Assembly (NCBI GenBank): GCA_002162675.1
Contig: MAAE01000002.1
Span: 1 to 49,396 of the forward strand
DNA: 49,396 nt
Direction: 5' to 3'
From: Colwellia sp. 39_35_sub15_T18
GTDB taxonomy: Bacteria; Pseudomonadota; Gammaproteobacteria; Enterobacterales; Alteromonadaceae
Position numbers and translations under genes: made by a program. How positions within the stretch are numbered: the stretch's first letter is position 1; each line of letters starts with the position of its first letter. Positions 26,205 to 35,503 of this stretch are shown in pieces. The notes under the pieces were generated by a model, which ran no database searches, had not been told where the DNA came from, and saw nothing but the letters and a program-made list of their open reading frames with translations.

Positions 26205-27752
26205 ATGAAAATATTTACCAAACTTATTCTTATCTTGCTATGCACCAGCTTGTTATTGCTAACCGTTATTTATACGGCGGTGCAATGGAGCTTTGATCGT
26301 GGCATGTTAGAATACGTTAATAAAAAAGAGCTCGCTAGCTTACAGTTATTATCAAAAAATTTAGCGCGTTTTTATCAGCAAGAGCAGAGCTGGCTACCTC
26401 TTGTGATGAGTAAGAATACCACTAGACGTCCGCCACCTAGACGTAAAAATGGTATTTTTACACCGCCTCCCGACAAAGGAGGTAATCCTCACCCGAGCAC
26501 AAAATGGCACCAAATAGTAAAATTTTCACATCAAGGGGTTGAGCTGCCTGATAACGTAGCACAATATTTGCGGACGAATAATGATTTTCGTCCAAGAAAT
26601 AATAGACCATCGGCATTTCCACCGCCGCCACGCAGATCAAGACCTACAGATCATCAACGAAGGCCACCACAAAATAATGCTCAATTGCATCCAAGTTTAC
26701 TCAATGCAGATAAACAGCAAATAATAGGACCATTAGAAAATGACTTCACCTTACAGGCGATTGATTTAGATGGGATTATTATTGGTTATTTGGCCTTACC
26801 GCCCAAAACACAGTTAACCGATGCTTTCGATTTAGCCTTTCTTGAGCAAACAAAAGCAAAACTTTTTTATATTGTTTTGGGGCTTTTCGTCGTTATTCTT
26901 GTTATCGCTGTCCCCATGTCTCGCCACTTTGTTATGCCTATTAAACGTTTAGAGCAAGCCATGCGGGCATTAAACCGTGGCGATTTCAAGGTCAAAATCA
27001 ATGTTACTGGTAACGATGAATTGTCATCGCTATCTTTAAACTTCAATGACTTAGCAAAAACGTTAGAGCAAAATGAAAATTCACGCAATACCTGGCTAGC
27101 CAATATATCTCATGAACTACGCACGCCTATTGCGATAATTAAAGGTGAAATTGAAGCCATTGAGGATGGTATTAGACCTTTAGATTTTAATAGCTTGTCT
27201 TCTTTAAATGACGAAGTTAAACATTTGCATAAATTAGTGAATGATTTATCCACTTTATCAAATGCTGAAATTGGCGCGATGCGTTATCAAAAGCAAAAGC
27301 TAAATTTAGTCACCGTCATTGAGCACAATTTAATGCGCCATAAGCAAAAATCAAGCGAGCTCAATATTGCCATTAGTCAGTTCTTCGCTAGCAGTCATGT
27401 TACTATTTGGGCCGATGAAACCAGAATTAACCAACTTATAGATAACTTAATCAATAACAGCTTTAAATACACTCAAGCGCCCGGCACCATTAATATTGCG
27501 CTCACAAAAGAAGCCTCTCAAGCTATACTCACCATTAGCGATAGTTTCCCGAGTGTGCCTGATAACTCACTGGCTAAGTTATTCGATCATTTATATCGAG
27601 TAGAGAGCTCTAGAAATAGAAAAACTGGTGGTTCAGGCTTAGGATTGGCACTGTGCAAAAAAATAATATTTGCTCATCAAGGCACTATCGAAGCAACTCA
27701 TGCTGAATTGGGTGGTCTTGAGATCCGTTGCACTTTTCCATTAGTAGCCTAA
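26205..27752 (+). CDS. BaeS-like sensor histidine kinase with proline-rich periplasmic domain
   Basis: Inner-membrane kinase. TM1 is residues about 6-28, followed by WSFDRGMLEYVN as in BaeS. A periplasmic domain (about 30-220) follows that is unusually rich in Pro, Arg and Asn, with PPP motifs near residues 75, 88 and 145. TM2 is about 221-241, then HAMP. HisKA has the phospho-His in NISHELRTPIAI, and the ATPase domain has LINNSFKYT (N box) and GGSGLGLALCKK (G box). Its response regulator starts 27 bp downstream. The stimulus is unknown; an envelope stress or surface redox signal is inference from the neighbouring peroxidase lipoprotein. Confidence 0.9.
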   Translation: MKIFTKLILILLCTSLLLLTVIYTAVQWSFDRGMLEYVNKKELASLQLLSKNLARFYQQEQSWLPLVMSKNTTRRPPPRRKNGIFTPPPDKGGNPHPSTKWHQIVKFSHQGVELPDNVAQYLRTNNDFRPRNNRPSAFPPPPRRSRPTDHQRRPPQNNAQLHPSLLNADKQQIIGPLENDFTLQAIDLDGIIIGYLALPPKTQLTDAFDLAFLEQTKAKLFYIVLGLFVVILVIAVPMSRHFVMPIKRLEQAMRALNRGDFKVKINVTGNDELSSLSLNFNDLAKTLEQNENSRNTWLANISHELRTPIAIIKGEIEAIEDGIRPLDFNSLSSLNDEVKHLHKLVNDLSTLSNAEIGAMRYQKQKLNLVTVIEHNLMRHKQKSSELNIAISQFFASSHVTIWADETRINQLIDNLINNSFKYTQAPGTINIALTKEASQAILTISDSFPSVPDNSLAKLFDHLYRVESSRNRKTGGSGLGLALCKKIIFAHQGTIEATHAELGGLEIRCTFPLVA

Positions 27753-27779
27753 CAAAATACAAGGTTAAAGATTATAACT

Positions 27780-28466
27780 ATGCCACATATATTAATTGTT
27801 GAAGATGAAGAAAAAATTGCCACTTTACTCGCCGACTATTTGAGCCAAGCAGGCTATCAAACCTCAGTGATGCATGATGGCACTGACGTGGTTTCAGTTG
27901 TTAAAAATCAAAATTTTGACTTAATATTATTAGATTTAATGTTGCCAGGTAAAGACGGTTTAACTATTTGCCGTGAAATACAAGAGTTTAGCAATATTGC
28001 TATTATCATGATAACCGCTCGAGTTGATGAAATAGACCGTTTACTTGGTTTGGAATTAGGTGCCGATGATTATATTTGCAAGCCTTTTTCACCTAGAGAA
28101 GTTGTGGCGCGAGTTAAGAATATACTTAAAAGAATGACATCAATAGAAACCAGTAAAGAGCAAAACAGCCCAATTTTAGAGCTAAATATAGATAACTATC
28201 AAGCAAAAATACACGAACAACTTATCGAATTAACCGCAATAGAGTTTAATTTATTAAGAATTTTAGCTAATTCACCCGGGCGAATTTATTCAAGAACACA
28301 ATTAATTGAAATGGCCTATCAAGATCACCGTATTGTCAGCGAAAGAACAATAGATAGCCATATCAAAAAGCTGCGTAAAAAGTTAAATCCCCTACAATCT
28401 GAGCATGAGTTAGTACAATCTGTGTATAGTGTTGGCTACAAGTTAGTACTAGAGCCTAACAACTAA
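27780..28466 (+). CDS. OmpR/BaeR-family response regulator
   Basis: The receiver domain (1-115) has the phospho-acceptor Asp52 in LILLDLMLPGKDG, an acidic pair in IVEDEEK, and CKPFSP with the conserved Lys. The winged helix DNA-binding domain (about 130-225) has TAIEFNLLRILANSPGRIYSR and SERTIDSHIKKLRKKL, then the usual VYSVGYKL end. It should be phosphorylated by the kinase encoded directly upstream. Likely targets include the upstream peroxidase/57-aa unit, but no binding site was identified. Confidence 0.93.
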   Translation: MPHILIVEDEEKIATLLADYLSQAGYQTSVMHDGTDVVSVVKNQNFDLILLDLMLPGKDGLTICREIQEFSNIAIIMITARVDEIDRLLGLELGADDYICKPFSPREVVARVKNILKRMTSIETSKEQNSPILELNIDNYQAKIHEQLIELTAIEFNLLRILANSPGRIYSRTQLIEMAYQDHRIVSERTIDSHIKKLRKKLNPLQSEHELVQSVYSVGYKLVLEPNN

Positions 28467-28556
28467 AATAAAGGTCGAAAATCTCGAGGGACATTCATCT
28501 GCCCCTCAATAATCTCAATACCATTATCATTACCATTAAAAGCTACAGGCACTTTT

Positions 28557-29759
28557 TCATGACTTGCCCTGTGCCGTGAATCTGATCACTAATTGGCATA
28601 GCAGCACCAGCAACACAGAAACAAACATCAAGCCAGCAAAAGGTAATGCACTAGCATCGTAGAAATAGGCTAATATTGGCCCTGCCAAAGCGCCAATACC
28701 AAAGCGTAAAGTGCCAATAACGGCGGTGGCCGTGCCTGATTGCTCAGGAAATTTAGTGAGCACCAAAGCATCAGAGTTAACCGCTACCATAGAAATACTG
28801 CCCATTAACGGCAATATTGATAGTACGGTAAAAATAAGTGGCATTGAGAATAAATTAGCTAAAAATAGCGCCAAAGATGCCAGCACAGACAACATTAAGC
28901 CGTACCACAACATGGTTCTTGAGCCTTTTCGAGTCACTAAACGGGTGTTAATAAAGTGCGCACTCATTAATGCCAGCACCGTAATACCAAAAAGAATACT
29001 AAAGTTAAATTCTGATACCTTAAACACGGTCAAATAAACAAAAGGAATAGCGGTGATATAGGCAAAAAAGGCCAGTGAAATCATCATAGAAGTGGCAATA
29101 TCTAACCGTGCTTCGCGATTAGAAAAAACAATTTTATAGCGTGTTAAAAAGCTGATTTGTTTATCTAGCGCGGTACTATTTCTCGCTACTTCCGGTAAGT
29201 ATTTTACCACTAACAGCAGCACGACCACGCTGTAGAATGACAAGACATAAAAGATCATCTGCCAACTATGCGCGACTAATAACACGCTACCAATGCTAGG
29301 GGCGATCATCGGTGCTAACATCATGATCATTGAGACATAAGATAATCCTTTCGCGGTATCTTTTTGATAATACTCACGAATAGTACCCGGCACTACCACG
29401 GTTGCAGCGCTACTGATAAAGGCTTGTACAAAGCGTAAGGAGAGAAATTGCTCGATATTAGTGACGAAAGGTAATAATAAACTCGCCGCCAAAAAACCAC
29501 TGACACCAAATATCACCATTTTTCGGCGCGAATATTTATCAGCCATAGGACCAAATAAAATAAGCCCTAGTGCATAGCCGAACAGATAAATACTTAAACT
29601 GTTTTGTACCATTGGCATATCTGTATGTAAATACTCGGCCAAAATGGGCATCGCGGGTAAGTACATATCAATAGCGAGCGGCGATAATGCCATGACTGAT
29701 GCTAACAAGGGTAATAACAGTTTAAGTGATACTTGGGTTGAGCTACTGGTGTTCATCAT
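28557..29759 (-). CDS. Bcr/CflA-family MFS multidrug exporter
   Basis: Twelve-helix proton antiporter of the DHA1 Bcr/CflA type. The N-terminal part has SPLAIDMYLPAMPILAEYL, the typical first-helix motif, followed by GPMADKYSRRKMVIFGVSGF (motif A) in the loop between helices 2 and 3. The 400-residue length is normal. It overlaps the MocR gene by 4 bp (ATGA), so a MocR-family regulator and this exporter form one operon. Substrate unknown. Confidence 0.9.
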   Translation of the reverse strand: MMNTSSSTQVSLKLLLPLLASVMALSPLAIDMYLPAMPILAEYLHTDMPMVQNSLSIYLFGYALGLILFGPMADKYSRRKMVIFGVSGFLAASLLLPFVTNIEQFLSLRFVQAFISSAATVVVPGTIREYYQKDTAKGLSYVSMIMMLAPMIAPSIGSVLLVAHSWQMIFYVLSFYSVVVLLLVVKYLPEVARNSTALDKQISFLTRYKIVFSNREARLDIATSMMISLAFFAYITAIPFVYLTVFKVSEFNFSILFGITVLALMSAHFINTRLVTRKGSRTMLWYGLMLSVLASLALFLANLFSMPLIFTVLSILPLMGSISMVAVNSDALVLTKFPEQSGTATAVIGTLRFGIGALAGPILAYFYDASALPFAGLMFVSVLLVLLCQLVIRFTAQGKS

Positions 29760-31258
29760 GTTTGTTTACTCTTTGGCTCACACTGCTGTTGAGTAGGCGG
29801 CTTTGGCGGTTTTTGTTTGTATGAATAGTCAAATACTAGTTCTCCGAGTGTTTTTACGGCGTTTTCCACTTTCTCATTCCATTGCACGCCATAACTAATG
29901 CGCATGAAATTGGCGTATTTTCCTGAGGGTGAAAAAATAATGCCGGGAGCAAAACTAACCCCTTGTTTAAGCGCCTGCTGAAAAAAGTCGCTGGTATTAA
30001 CATGCGATTGACACCTTACCCACAACACACTGCCACCTTGAGGTTTTGAGATACACACTTCGCTGGGAAAATGCTCAGCGATAAGAGCGCGCATACGTTC
30101 GCAGTTATAAATTAATTTCTTACGCAACACGCATAAATGTCGGTCATAATCACCACTTTGTACATACTCATTTAATGTCCACTGCTGTAACATTGGTGTT
30201 GAACAAGACTGCGCTCGTTTGATACGCTTGGCTTGCTCTTCATATTTTCCTGGCAATAACCAACCAATGCGATAACCCGGGGCGGCCGTTTTTGAAAATG
30301 ATGAGCACGTCATCACCAAACCTTTTTCAGAATAGAGTTGTGCCGGTTTAGGTTTTTGCTCACTAAAATATAATTCGCTATAAACATCATCTTCAATCAA
30401 AGGAATATTATGCTGCTCAAGTAAACTAACAATGGCTTGTCGTTGTTGATCGGTTTTCATTGAACCGAGCGGATTATTGATTGCGGTAGAAAATAAACAA
30501 GCTTTAATGGGATGCTGTTGTAATGCTTCTGTTAGCCCGTCTAAACACACACCATCTTCGGTGCAGGTATACACCTCTAATGCTTTCATACCTAGCGTTT
30601 CAATCAATTCAATGATGCCAAAAAAACATGGTGACTCTATCGCAATGACATCGCCTCTTTGCGCAACACATTGCAAGGCAATAGATAATGCTTCTTGAGC
30701 GCCATTGGTAATGACAATGTCATCTGGATTAACGGCTACGCCTTGATCTTGATAACGAAAAGCTAATTGTGTGCGTAATTTAACATCACCCGTAACAGGG
30801 CCATAACTCACCGCTTTTTCAGCCACTTTAGAAATAACTGAACGCATCAATCTTGCCAGTGTTTTATCGGGTGGATTAGCTTGTATCGGGTTTGAAATAC
30901 CCAAAGCCACCGTGTCAGGTAGATGCACAGCCTCGTGTACTTGCTCTATCAAGCTACGGCATTCTACTGTTGCTGGTGCACAACGAGACCACTTTGCCGG
31001 CCTAGGTTTTAATGTTCGGGCTTGCTGTGCCGTTAGGTAATACCCTGATTGCGGCCGCGCACAAACATGGCCTTGGCGCTCTAATTCTATATAGGCTTGC
31101 TTTACTGTAGGAACACTGATTTCAAACTGACAACTCAATTTTCGCAAGCTAGGTAATTTATCGCCAGGTAATAAAATACCTGACTTTTGCTGGTGTTCAA
31201 TAAAATCAATTACTTGCTGATATAAAAAGGCAGACGATGTTTTATCAAGTAGGCGCAT
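29756..31258 (-). CDS. MocR-family (GntR-aminotransferase) regulator
   Basis: A GntR-type winged helix (residues about 1-75: FIEHQQKSGILLPGDKLPSLRKLS) is fused to a fold-type I aminotransferase domain. The PLP lysine is in SSFSKTAAPGYRIGW (about residue 320), and ITNGAQEALSIALQ and the Asp in IEDDVYSEL are PLP-site motifs. MocR proteins bind PLP or an aldimine ligand as effector rather than act as enzymes. It is cotranscribed with the Bcr/CflA exporter and divergent from an EamA exporter across about 140 bp. Both are plausible targets. Confidence 0.9.
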   Translation of the reverse strand: MRLLDKTSSAFLYQQVIDFIEHQQKSGILLPGDKLPSLRKLSCQFEISVPTVKQAYIELERQGHVCARPQSGYYLTAQQARTLKPRPAKWSRCAPATVECRSLIEQVHEAVHLPDTVALGISNPIQANPPDKTLARLMRSVISKVAEKAVSYGPVTGDVKLRTQLAFRYQDQGVAVNPDDIVITNGAQEALSIALQCVAQRGDVIAIESPCFFGIIELIETLGMKALEVYTCTEDGVCLDGLTEALQQHPIKACLFSTAINNPLGSMKTDQQRQAIVSLLEQHNIPLIEDDVYSELYFSEQKPKPAQLYSEKGLVMTCSSFSKTAAPGYRIGWLLPGKYEEQAKRIKRAQSCSTPMLQQWTLNEYVQSGDYDRHLCVLRKKLIYNCERMRALIAEHFPSEVCISKPQGGSVLWVRCQSHVNTSDFFQQALKQGVSFAPGIIFSPSGKYANFMRISYGVQWNEKVENAVKTLGELVFDYSYKQKPPKPPTQQQCEPKSKQT

Positions 31259-31395
31259 AACGTTAATCTTAAATTATGTCGAAACATAAAACTGTATAGG
31301 TTTCATTTTCATTATTTTGTATATGTTATTAAAACAAATAATCTCTACACTGTCACTATCTATCACGCATACATCATCAATAAGAGGAGTAAATA

Positions 31396-32319
31396 ATGAG
31401 CAATAGTTTTTTATATCTTGTCACTGTCGTTATCTGGGGCTCTACTTGGATTGCCATTAATTACCAGTTAGGTGATGTTGCACCTGAAGCTTCTGTGTCA
31501 TATCGCTTTGCTCTTGCCGCTGCTATTTTGTTTATTTTTGCTACAGTAAAACGGCTGCCATTGTCATTCTCGCTTAAGCAGCATGGCTTATTTGCCGCCT
31601 TTGGTATTTGCTTATTTGGACTAAACTACTTACTGCTTTATACCGCACAACAGCACATCAATTCAGCATTAACTTGTATCGCCTTTTCCACCTTGATGTT
31701 GATGAATATTGTTAACACTAAGATTTTTTATAGCACTAAAATCACCAAGCAAATATACCTTGGTGGCGCTTTTGGCTTGCTTGGCATAGTCACTCTTTTT
31801 TGGCCGCAGTTAACAGACATAGAGTTAGGCGCAGCAACATTATTAGGATTAGGGCTTTGTTTATTTGGTACTTTCTCAGCTTCTATCGGCAATATGTTGT
31901 CGATAAAAAATCAGCAAAACAATGTCCCTATCGTGCAAGCAAATGCATGGGGTATGTTATACGGAGCAATTTTTACCTGCTTAGTGGTTGTGATACAAGG
32001 CAAACAATTTAACTTTTCATTCGATGCCGCTTATTTAACTTCACTACTTTACTTGTCACTATTTGGCTCAGTAATCGCTTTTGGTTGCTATTTAACCCTA
32101 ATGACTCGTATTGGCGCTCATAAAACTTCTTATGCCAATATTATTTTCCCTGCTATTGCGGTGTTAATTTCTACTGTAGTTGAGGGTTTTGTGTGGAGTG
32201 AATTTACCGTGATTGGGCTAAGTTTTGTACTTTTAGGTAACTTAGTAGTGTTAACTACACCTCAAAGATTATCACAACTATTCAGTAAAAACAGTAAAAA
32301 GTTACTGGCAAAAGTTTAA
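31396..32319 (+). CDS. DMT/EamA-family exporter
   Basis: Ten-helix drug/metabolite transporter with two EamA repeats. The start is typical (FLYLVTVVIWGSTWIAINYQLG). The second repeat includes SLFGSVIAFGCYLTLMTRIG and a final helix near TVIGLSFVLLGNLVVL. A ribosome binding site AAGAGGAG is just upstream. It is divergent from the MocR regulator, an arrangement common for amino-acid or drug exporters under MocR control. Substrate unknown. Confidence 0.88.
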   Translation: MSNSFLYLVTVVIWGSTWIAINYQLGDVAPEASVSYRFALAAAILFIFATVKRLPLSFSLKQHGLFAAFGICLFGLNYLLLYTAQQHINSALTCIAFSTLMLMNIVNTKIFYSTKITKQIYLGGAFGLLGIVTLFWPQLTDIELGAATLLGLGLCLFGTFSASIGNMLSIKNQQNNVPIVQANAWGMLYGAIFTCLVVVIQGKQFNFSFDAAYLTSLLYLSLFGSVIAFGCYLTLMTRIGAHKTSYANIIFPAIAVLISTVVEGFVWSEFTVIGLSFVLLGNLVVLTTPQRLSQLFSKNSKKLLAKV

Positions 32320-32346
32320 CGTTAGTCGCCTATTTTGTACTAACGC

Positions 32347-32383
32347 ACGGCATAGTTACTCCTTCTAGCTATGCCGTTTTTTT
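32347..32383 (+). terminator. Intrinsic terminator after the EamA gene
   Basis: Stem ACGGCATAG / CTATGCCGT with a 13-nt loop, followed by a run of T. Confidence 0.9.
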
Positions 32384-32431
32384 ATTTTCATTATCCCCCC
32401 AATTAAAAATACCTTAATAACCACTAAAGAC

Positions 32432-32461
32432 TTCAGAAATAGCTAAGAAACTTGTTATAAT
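32432..32461 (+). promoter_or_regulatory. Candidate sigma-70 promoter of fbp
   Basis: TATAAT (32456-32461) is a perfect -10 box; TTCAGA (32432-32437) is an acceptable -35 box at 18 bp spacing. This would give an fbp leader of about 95 nt. Confidence 0.45.
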
Positions 32462-32563
32462 CACCCCGAAAGTAAAAAGACTTCATAACAAGCAAACTTT
32501 CATTAGCAAATAAATTTTCAGCACCCTAAACTTAAAATAACTTAACTGCAATTAGGTAACCCA

Positions 32564-33532
32564 ATGCAACGACTCGCCCCTGCTTTACGTCAAGACAATG
32601 TACCACTAGACCTTATTTCATTAATCAAAACTATTTTAGCGGCAACCAAAGAAATTTCATTTCGCGTTAGCCAAGCACATTTAGGTGATTTAATGGGGTC
32701 AACCTTAGATGAAAACATTCAAGGTGAAGTACAAAAAAAATTAGACGTGGTCGCTAACGAATTATTTAAAGATATATTGCTTGAATCAGGTTTTGTTAAA
32801 GCAATTTCGTCTGAAGAAGAAGATACCTCAGTAGCAGGTAATGATAATGGTAAGTACCTTGTGTCATTTGACCCATTAGATGGCAGCTCAAACATCGACA
32901 TTAACTCACTTATTGGTACTATTTTTTCTATCCATGAAGCGCCAGAAGATATGACTGCCGATGACTCGGATATGTTCAAACAAGCAGGTCATCGCCAAGT
33001 TTGTGCCGGTTATGTGTTATATGGCCCTGCAACCATGTTAGTGATGACTACAGGCAGCGGCACGCATTTTTACGTATTGGATAGAACACACGGTGGTTTC
33101 TTGTTAGTTGAACGTAACGTACAAGTTCCTGCTGATACGCAAGAGTTTGCTGTTAACATGTCAAACCAACGTTTCTGGCAAGCGCCAATGCAAAATTACA
33201 TTAACGACTTAATTGCCGGTGATAGTGGACCACGTGATAAAAACTTTAACATGCGTTGGATTGCTGCCATGGTTGGCGATATTCACCGAGTTTTATGTCG
33301 CGGCGGTATATTCACCTACCCTACCGACAGCAAAAACGCAAAACAACCTTATAAATTGCGTTTAATGTATGAAGCCAACCCTATGGCATTTCTGCTAGAA
33401 CAAGCAGGTGCTTTAGCCATGACCAGTGAAGGTCGTATTATGGACATAGAGCCAAGCAGCATTCACCAACGTGTAGAAGTGATTATGGGTTCTAAAAATG
33501 AAGTAGAAAAATGTTTAAGTTATTATAAATAA
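32564..33532 (+). CDS. fbp: Class 1 fructose-1,6-bisphosphatase
   Basis: Mg2+-dependent gluconeogenic phosphatase making fructose-6-phosphate in the cytosol. The metal site is in SSEEEDTSV and [13 protein letters not shown] (about residues 85 and 104-116), and the substrate loop in [16 protein letters not shown] and [16 protein letters not shown]. The 322-residue length fits the family. No neighbouring glycolytic genes; expressed on its own with a candidate promoter upstream and a terminator 20 bp downstream. Confidence 0.95.
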   Translation: MQRLAPALRQDNVPLDLISLIKTILAATKEISFRVSQAHLGDLMGSTLDENIQGEVQKKLDVVANELFKDILLESGFVKAISSEEEDTSVAGNDNGKYLVSFDPLDGSSNIDINSLIGTIFSIHEAPEDMTADDSDMFKQAGHRQVCAGYVLYGPATMLVMTTGSGTHFYVLDRTHGGFLLVERNVQVPADTQEFAVNMSNQRFWQAPMQNYINDLIAGDSGPRDKNFNMRWIAAMVGDIHRVLCRGGIFTYPTDSKNAKQPYKLRLMYEANPMAFLLEQAGALAMTSEGRIMDIEPSSIHQRVEVIMGSKNEVEKCLSYYK

Positions 33533-33551
33533 ACATCAACCGTCTCAAGAT

Positions 33552-33581
33552 AAAGCCTTACTTTGTTAAGGCTTTTTTATT
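33552..33581 (+). terminator. Intrinsic terminator of fbp
   Basis: Stem AAAGCCTTA / TAAGGCTTT with a short loop, then a T-run. Confidence 0.9.
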
Positions 33582-33872
33582 GCCTGTAATAAAGTATTTG
33601 GCCTGCTAGGGTGAAATGGCAAGATGACAAAGTCGAGCAACGCGAGAGCCTCAGAGTGATGTAAATAACGGTGCTCACCATTAACATTGTAAATACAGTA
33701 AAGTGCGCAAAGAGGAAGTTAGGATTTCAAATTTTTAGTGTTTGTTAAAGTCAACTGGAAATCAGTTAGCTGACTTTAGTAAGTCGACAACTGACTTCAA
33801 AACATTCGACTAAGTGGATGTTAACGAGATCGATTTTGATACTAATTTCATGATCAAAAAAACAAAATACAG
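33582..33872. other. Non-coding junction into the accessory region
   Basis: Nothing coding is supported. Around 33749-33800 there are several short, partly inverted copies of an AGTCAACTG-like motif (AAGTCAACTGG, CAGTTAGCTGACTT, AAGTCGACAACTGACTT). They may be remains of an insertion-sequence end next to the IS66 fragment. Confidence 0.3.
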
Positions 33873-34157
33873 TTATAGAACGAGAACAATATCTCTGACT
33901 GCTGAAAGCTCATAGCTGCCTGTGGGAGTCCACCTCAGAACGGTACTGATACTACACAAAAGATGGCTCATTAATAACGAAGGGAATGATTTGTTGCGGT
34001 TGAGTTTGCGTAGTTTGGCTAGCGAGTCGTTTTCGCAACCGTAGAAGGTTGAAACGTTTATTTTGTTTTTTCGACAAAAGCCAATAATACTTAAGCCGCT
34101 ACTTTGTTGCTGCTCGAAGATGTTTTTCCAGTGCTTAGTTTTCTGTTGAATATCCAT
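33873..34157 (-). pseudogene. Remnant of IS66-family accessory gene tnpA
   Basis: The first 50 residues match the IS66 TnpA pattern: KTKHWKNIFEQQQSSGLSIIGFCRKNKINVSTFYGCEND, a helix-turn-helix-like domain. The second half does not follow the family and reads through apparently frame-shifted sequence, and no tnpB or tnpC follows. It is therefore a truncated and inactive fragment, not a working insertion sequence. Confidence 0.75.
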
Positions 34158-34253
34158 AATTACCTCATGTTAGTTTACTGAGATAATTATGATGAAGCTC
34201 GGTTAGGATTGGTATGTGGGACTAATTACGCGCTTACCTTGTAGCCTTATTCT

Positions 34254-34772
34254 TTAGAACTTAATATCCCCAGACTTAATAATCGTAATTTGTGGGCTCA
34301 TCGATAATGTTTCATTGTGGTGGTTCCTAATTTTTTCTGCCGACAGGTGCTCTTTATCATCTGTTGTGTGTGAATCAGAAACAAGTTGGACGGTATACCC
34401 GGATTGCGCCGCGCTCCTCGTTGTTGAATCAATACAGAACTCAGAGGCGTAACCACAAATAACCAAATCAGTTATGTTTTTAGATTTCAGTTGTGCATCT
34501 AAATCAGTACGTACAAAGCAGTTACCTTCAGTTTTTCTAATCTTAAAGTCAGAATCTAATGCTTTCAATTTAGAATGTAAATTCCAACTTTCGCTCCCAT
34601 ACCCTAAAAATTCAGGGTGCTCATGTTGTATGAAAAAAATAGGAGCACCCGCCTTTCTTGCTTGCTCAGAAACGAAATTAATTCGATCTATGACATCATC
34701 TGATTCATAGGGCTTCGGATTTTTTTCAAATAATGCGTTTTGAACATCAATTATAATGATAGCTGTTTTCAT
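34254..34772 (-). CDS. Isochorismatase-family cysteine hydrolase
   Basis: Alpha/beta hydrolase fold with the Asp-Lys-Cys triad of the family: Asp in AIIIIDVQNALF (residue 9), Lys in the central EGNCFVRTDLDAQL region and Cys in YASEFCIDSTTRSA. Family members include nicotinamidases, N-carbamoylsarcosine amidase and isochorismatase; the substrate here is unknown. The frame is open to 34901, but ATG 34772 gives the standard MKTAIIIIDVQNALF start. The extra upstream residues correspond to the leader with its palindrome. Monocistronic, in the mobile-element-rich region. Confidence 0.85.
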   Translation of the reverse strand: MKTAIIIIDVQNALFEKNPKPYESDDVIDRINFVSEQARKAGAPIFFIQHEHPEFLGYGSESWNLHSKLKALDSDFKIRKTEGNCFVRTDLDAQLKSKNITDLVICGYASEFCIDSTTRSAAQSGYTVQLVSDSHTTDDKEHLSAEKIRNHHNETLSMSPQITIIKSGDIKF

Positions 34773-34820
34773 ATATCTTCGGCTACTCCTGATAACGATT
34801 ACGGCTAGACAAAATGACTC

Positions 34821-34851
34821 CCCACGAGGTGCTAGCCTCCAAATTCGTGGG
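34821..34851. repeat. Inverted repeat in the cysteine-hydrolase leader
   Basis: CCCACGA (34821-34827) pairs with TCGTGGG (34845-34851); an inner GAGG / CCTC pair extends the fold. This lies within the presumed leader, between a 22-bp palindrome and the start codon. Confidence 0.45.
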
Positions 34852-34864
34852 TTAGTAAAACCAA

Positions 34865-34886
34865 AGCCATAATATATATTATGGCT
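34865..34886. promoter_or_regulatory. 22-bp perfect palindrome, candidate operator
   Basis: AGCCATAATAT is followed directly by its exact reverse complement ATATTATGGCT. It lies about 95 bp upstream of the cysteine-hydrolase start. Perfect dyad symmetry with no loop favours a dimeric regulator site; it could instead be the tip region of a lost element. Confidence 0.5.
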
Positions 34887-35503
34887 AGTATGATTAAACA
34901 TAATATACTTTTTATTGATTTAGATAACCATAAATTTTCAACTGAAGTCGCGCAGGTAGAAGACCAGCGCAGCGCAACCCGGATTCACTATGAAAAATAA
35001 ATACCACCAAAGCAGAAATCATCAAGCTCACTTGGCAACATCAATCCAAATACCCATACGCGACAGTGCATCACTAAATAAAATATTTAAACATTGCCTA
35101 ATTCCAGCTAATCAATGCATCTCAAGGTGAGCACAATTACATCTAGAGTGTTATTGGTTAATTTTTACCTGATACAACCTTGAATTAATCAGTGAAACAG
35201 ATCTTTTGTAGCTGCAAGATTGAAGGCTGTTTTCCTATTTATAATGGGTATGGTCTATTTTTTTGTGCCAATCAAGCAGTATGTATTCCCTAGTCTCTAG
35301 TTGACTTAGTATTCTAAATACCAAAATAAGAAACAGATAAATTAATTAACATCGATAAGGCTATACCATTTAAAGCATTCCCCAAAAGGGCACGTAAAAA
35401 GGTATGCATTATTTGAAAACTAGATGATATAAATTTAGAAGATGTAAAAAATATTTTCGGACATCAATAGTATAAATATAAGCTATACTGGCACATAACA
35501 AGT
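34887..35503. other. 600-bp gap without supported genes
   Basis: Only short frames interrupted by stops were found. A plus-strand stretch at about 35336-35420 reads DKLINIDKAIPFKAFPKR before a stop and may be decayed coding sequence, but it could not be assigned. No hairpins with T-runs were noted. Confidence 0.4.

Noticed and set aside
34773..34901. N-terminal extension of the cysteine hydrolase
   Set aside because: The added residues run through the palindrome and hairpin, and the family begins at the ATG at 34772.
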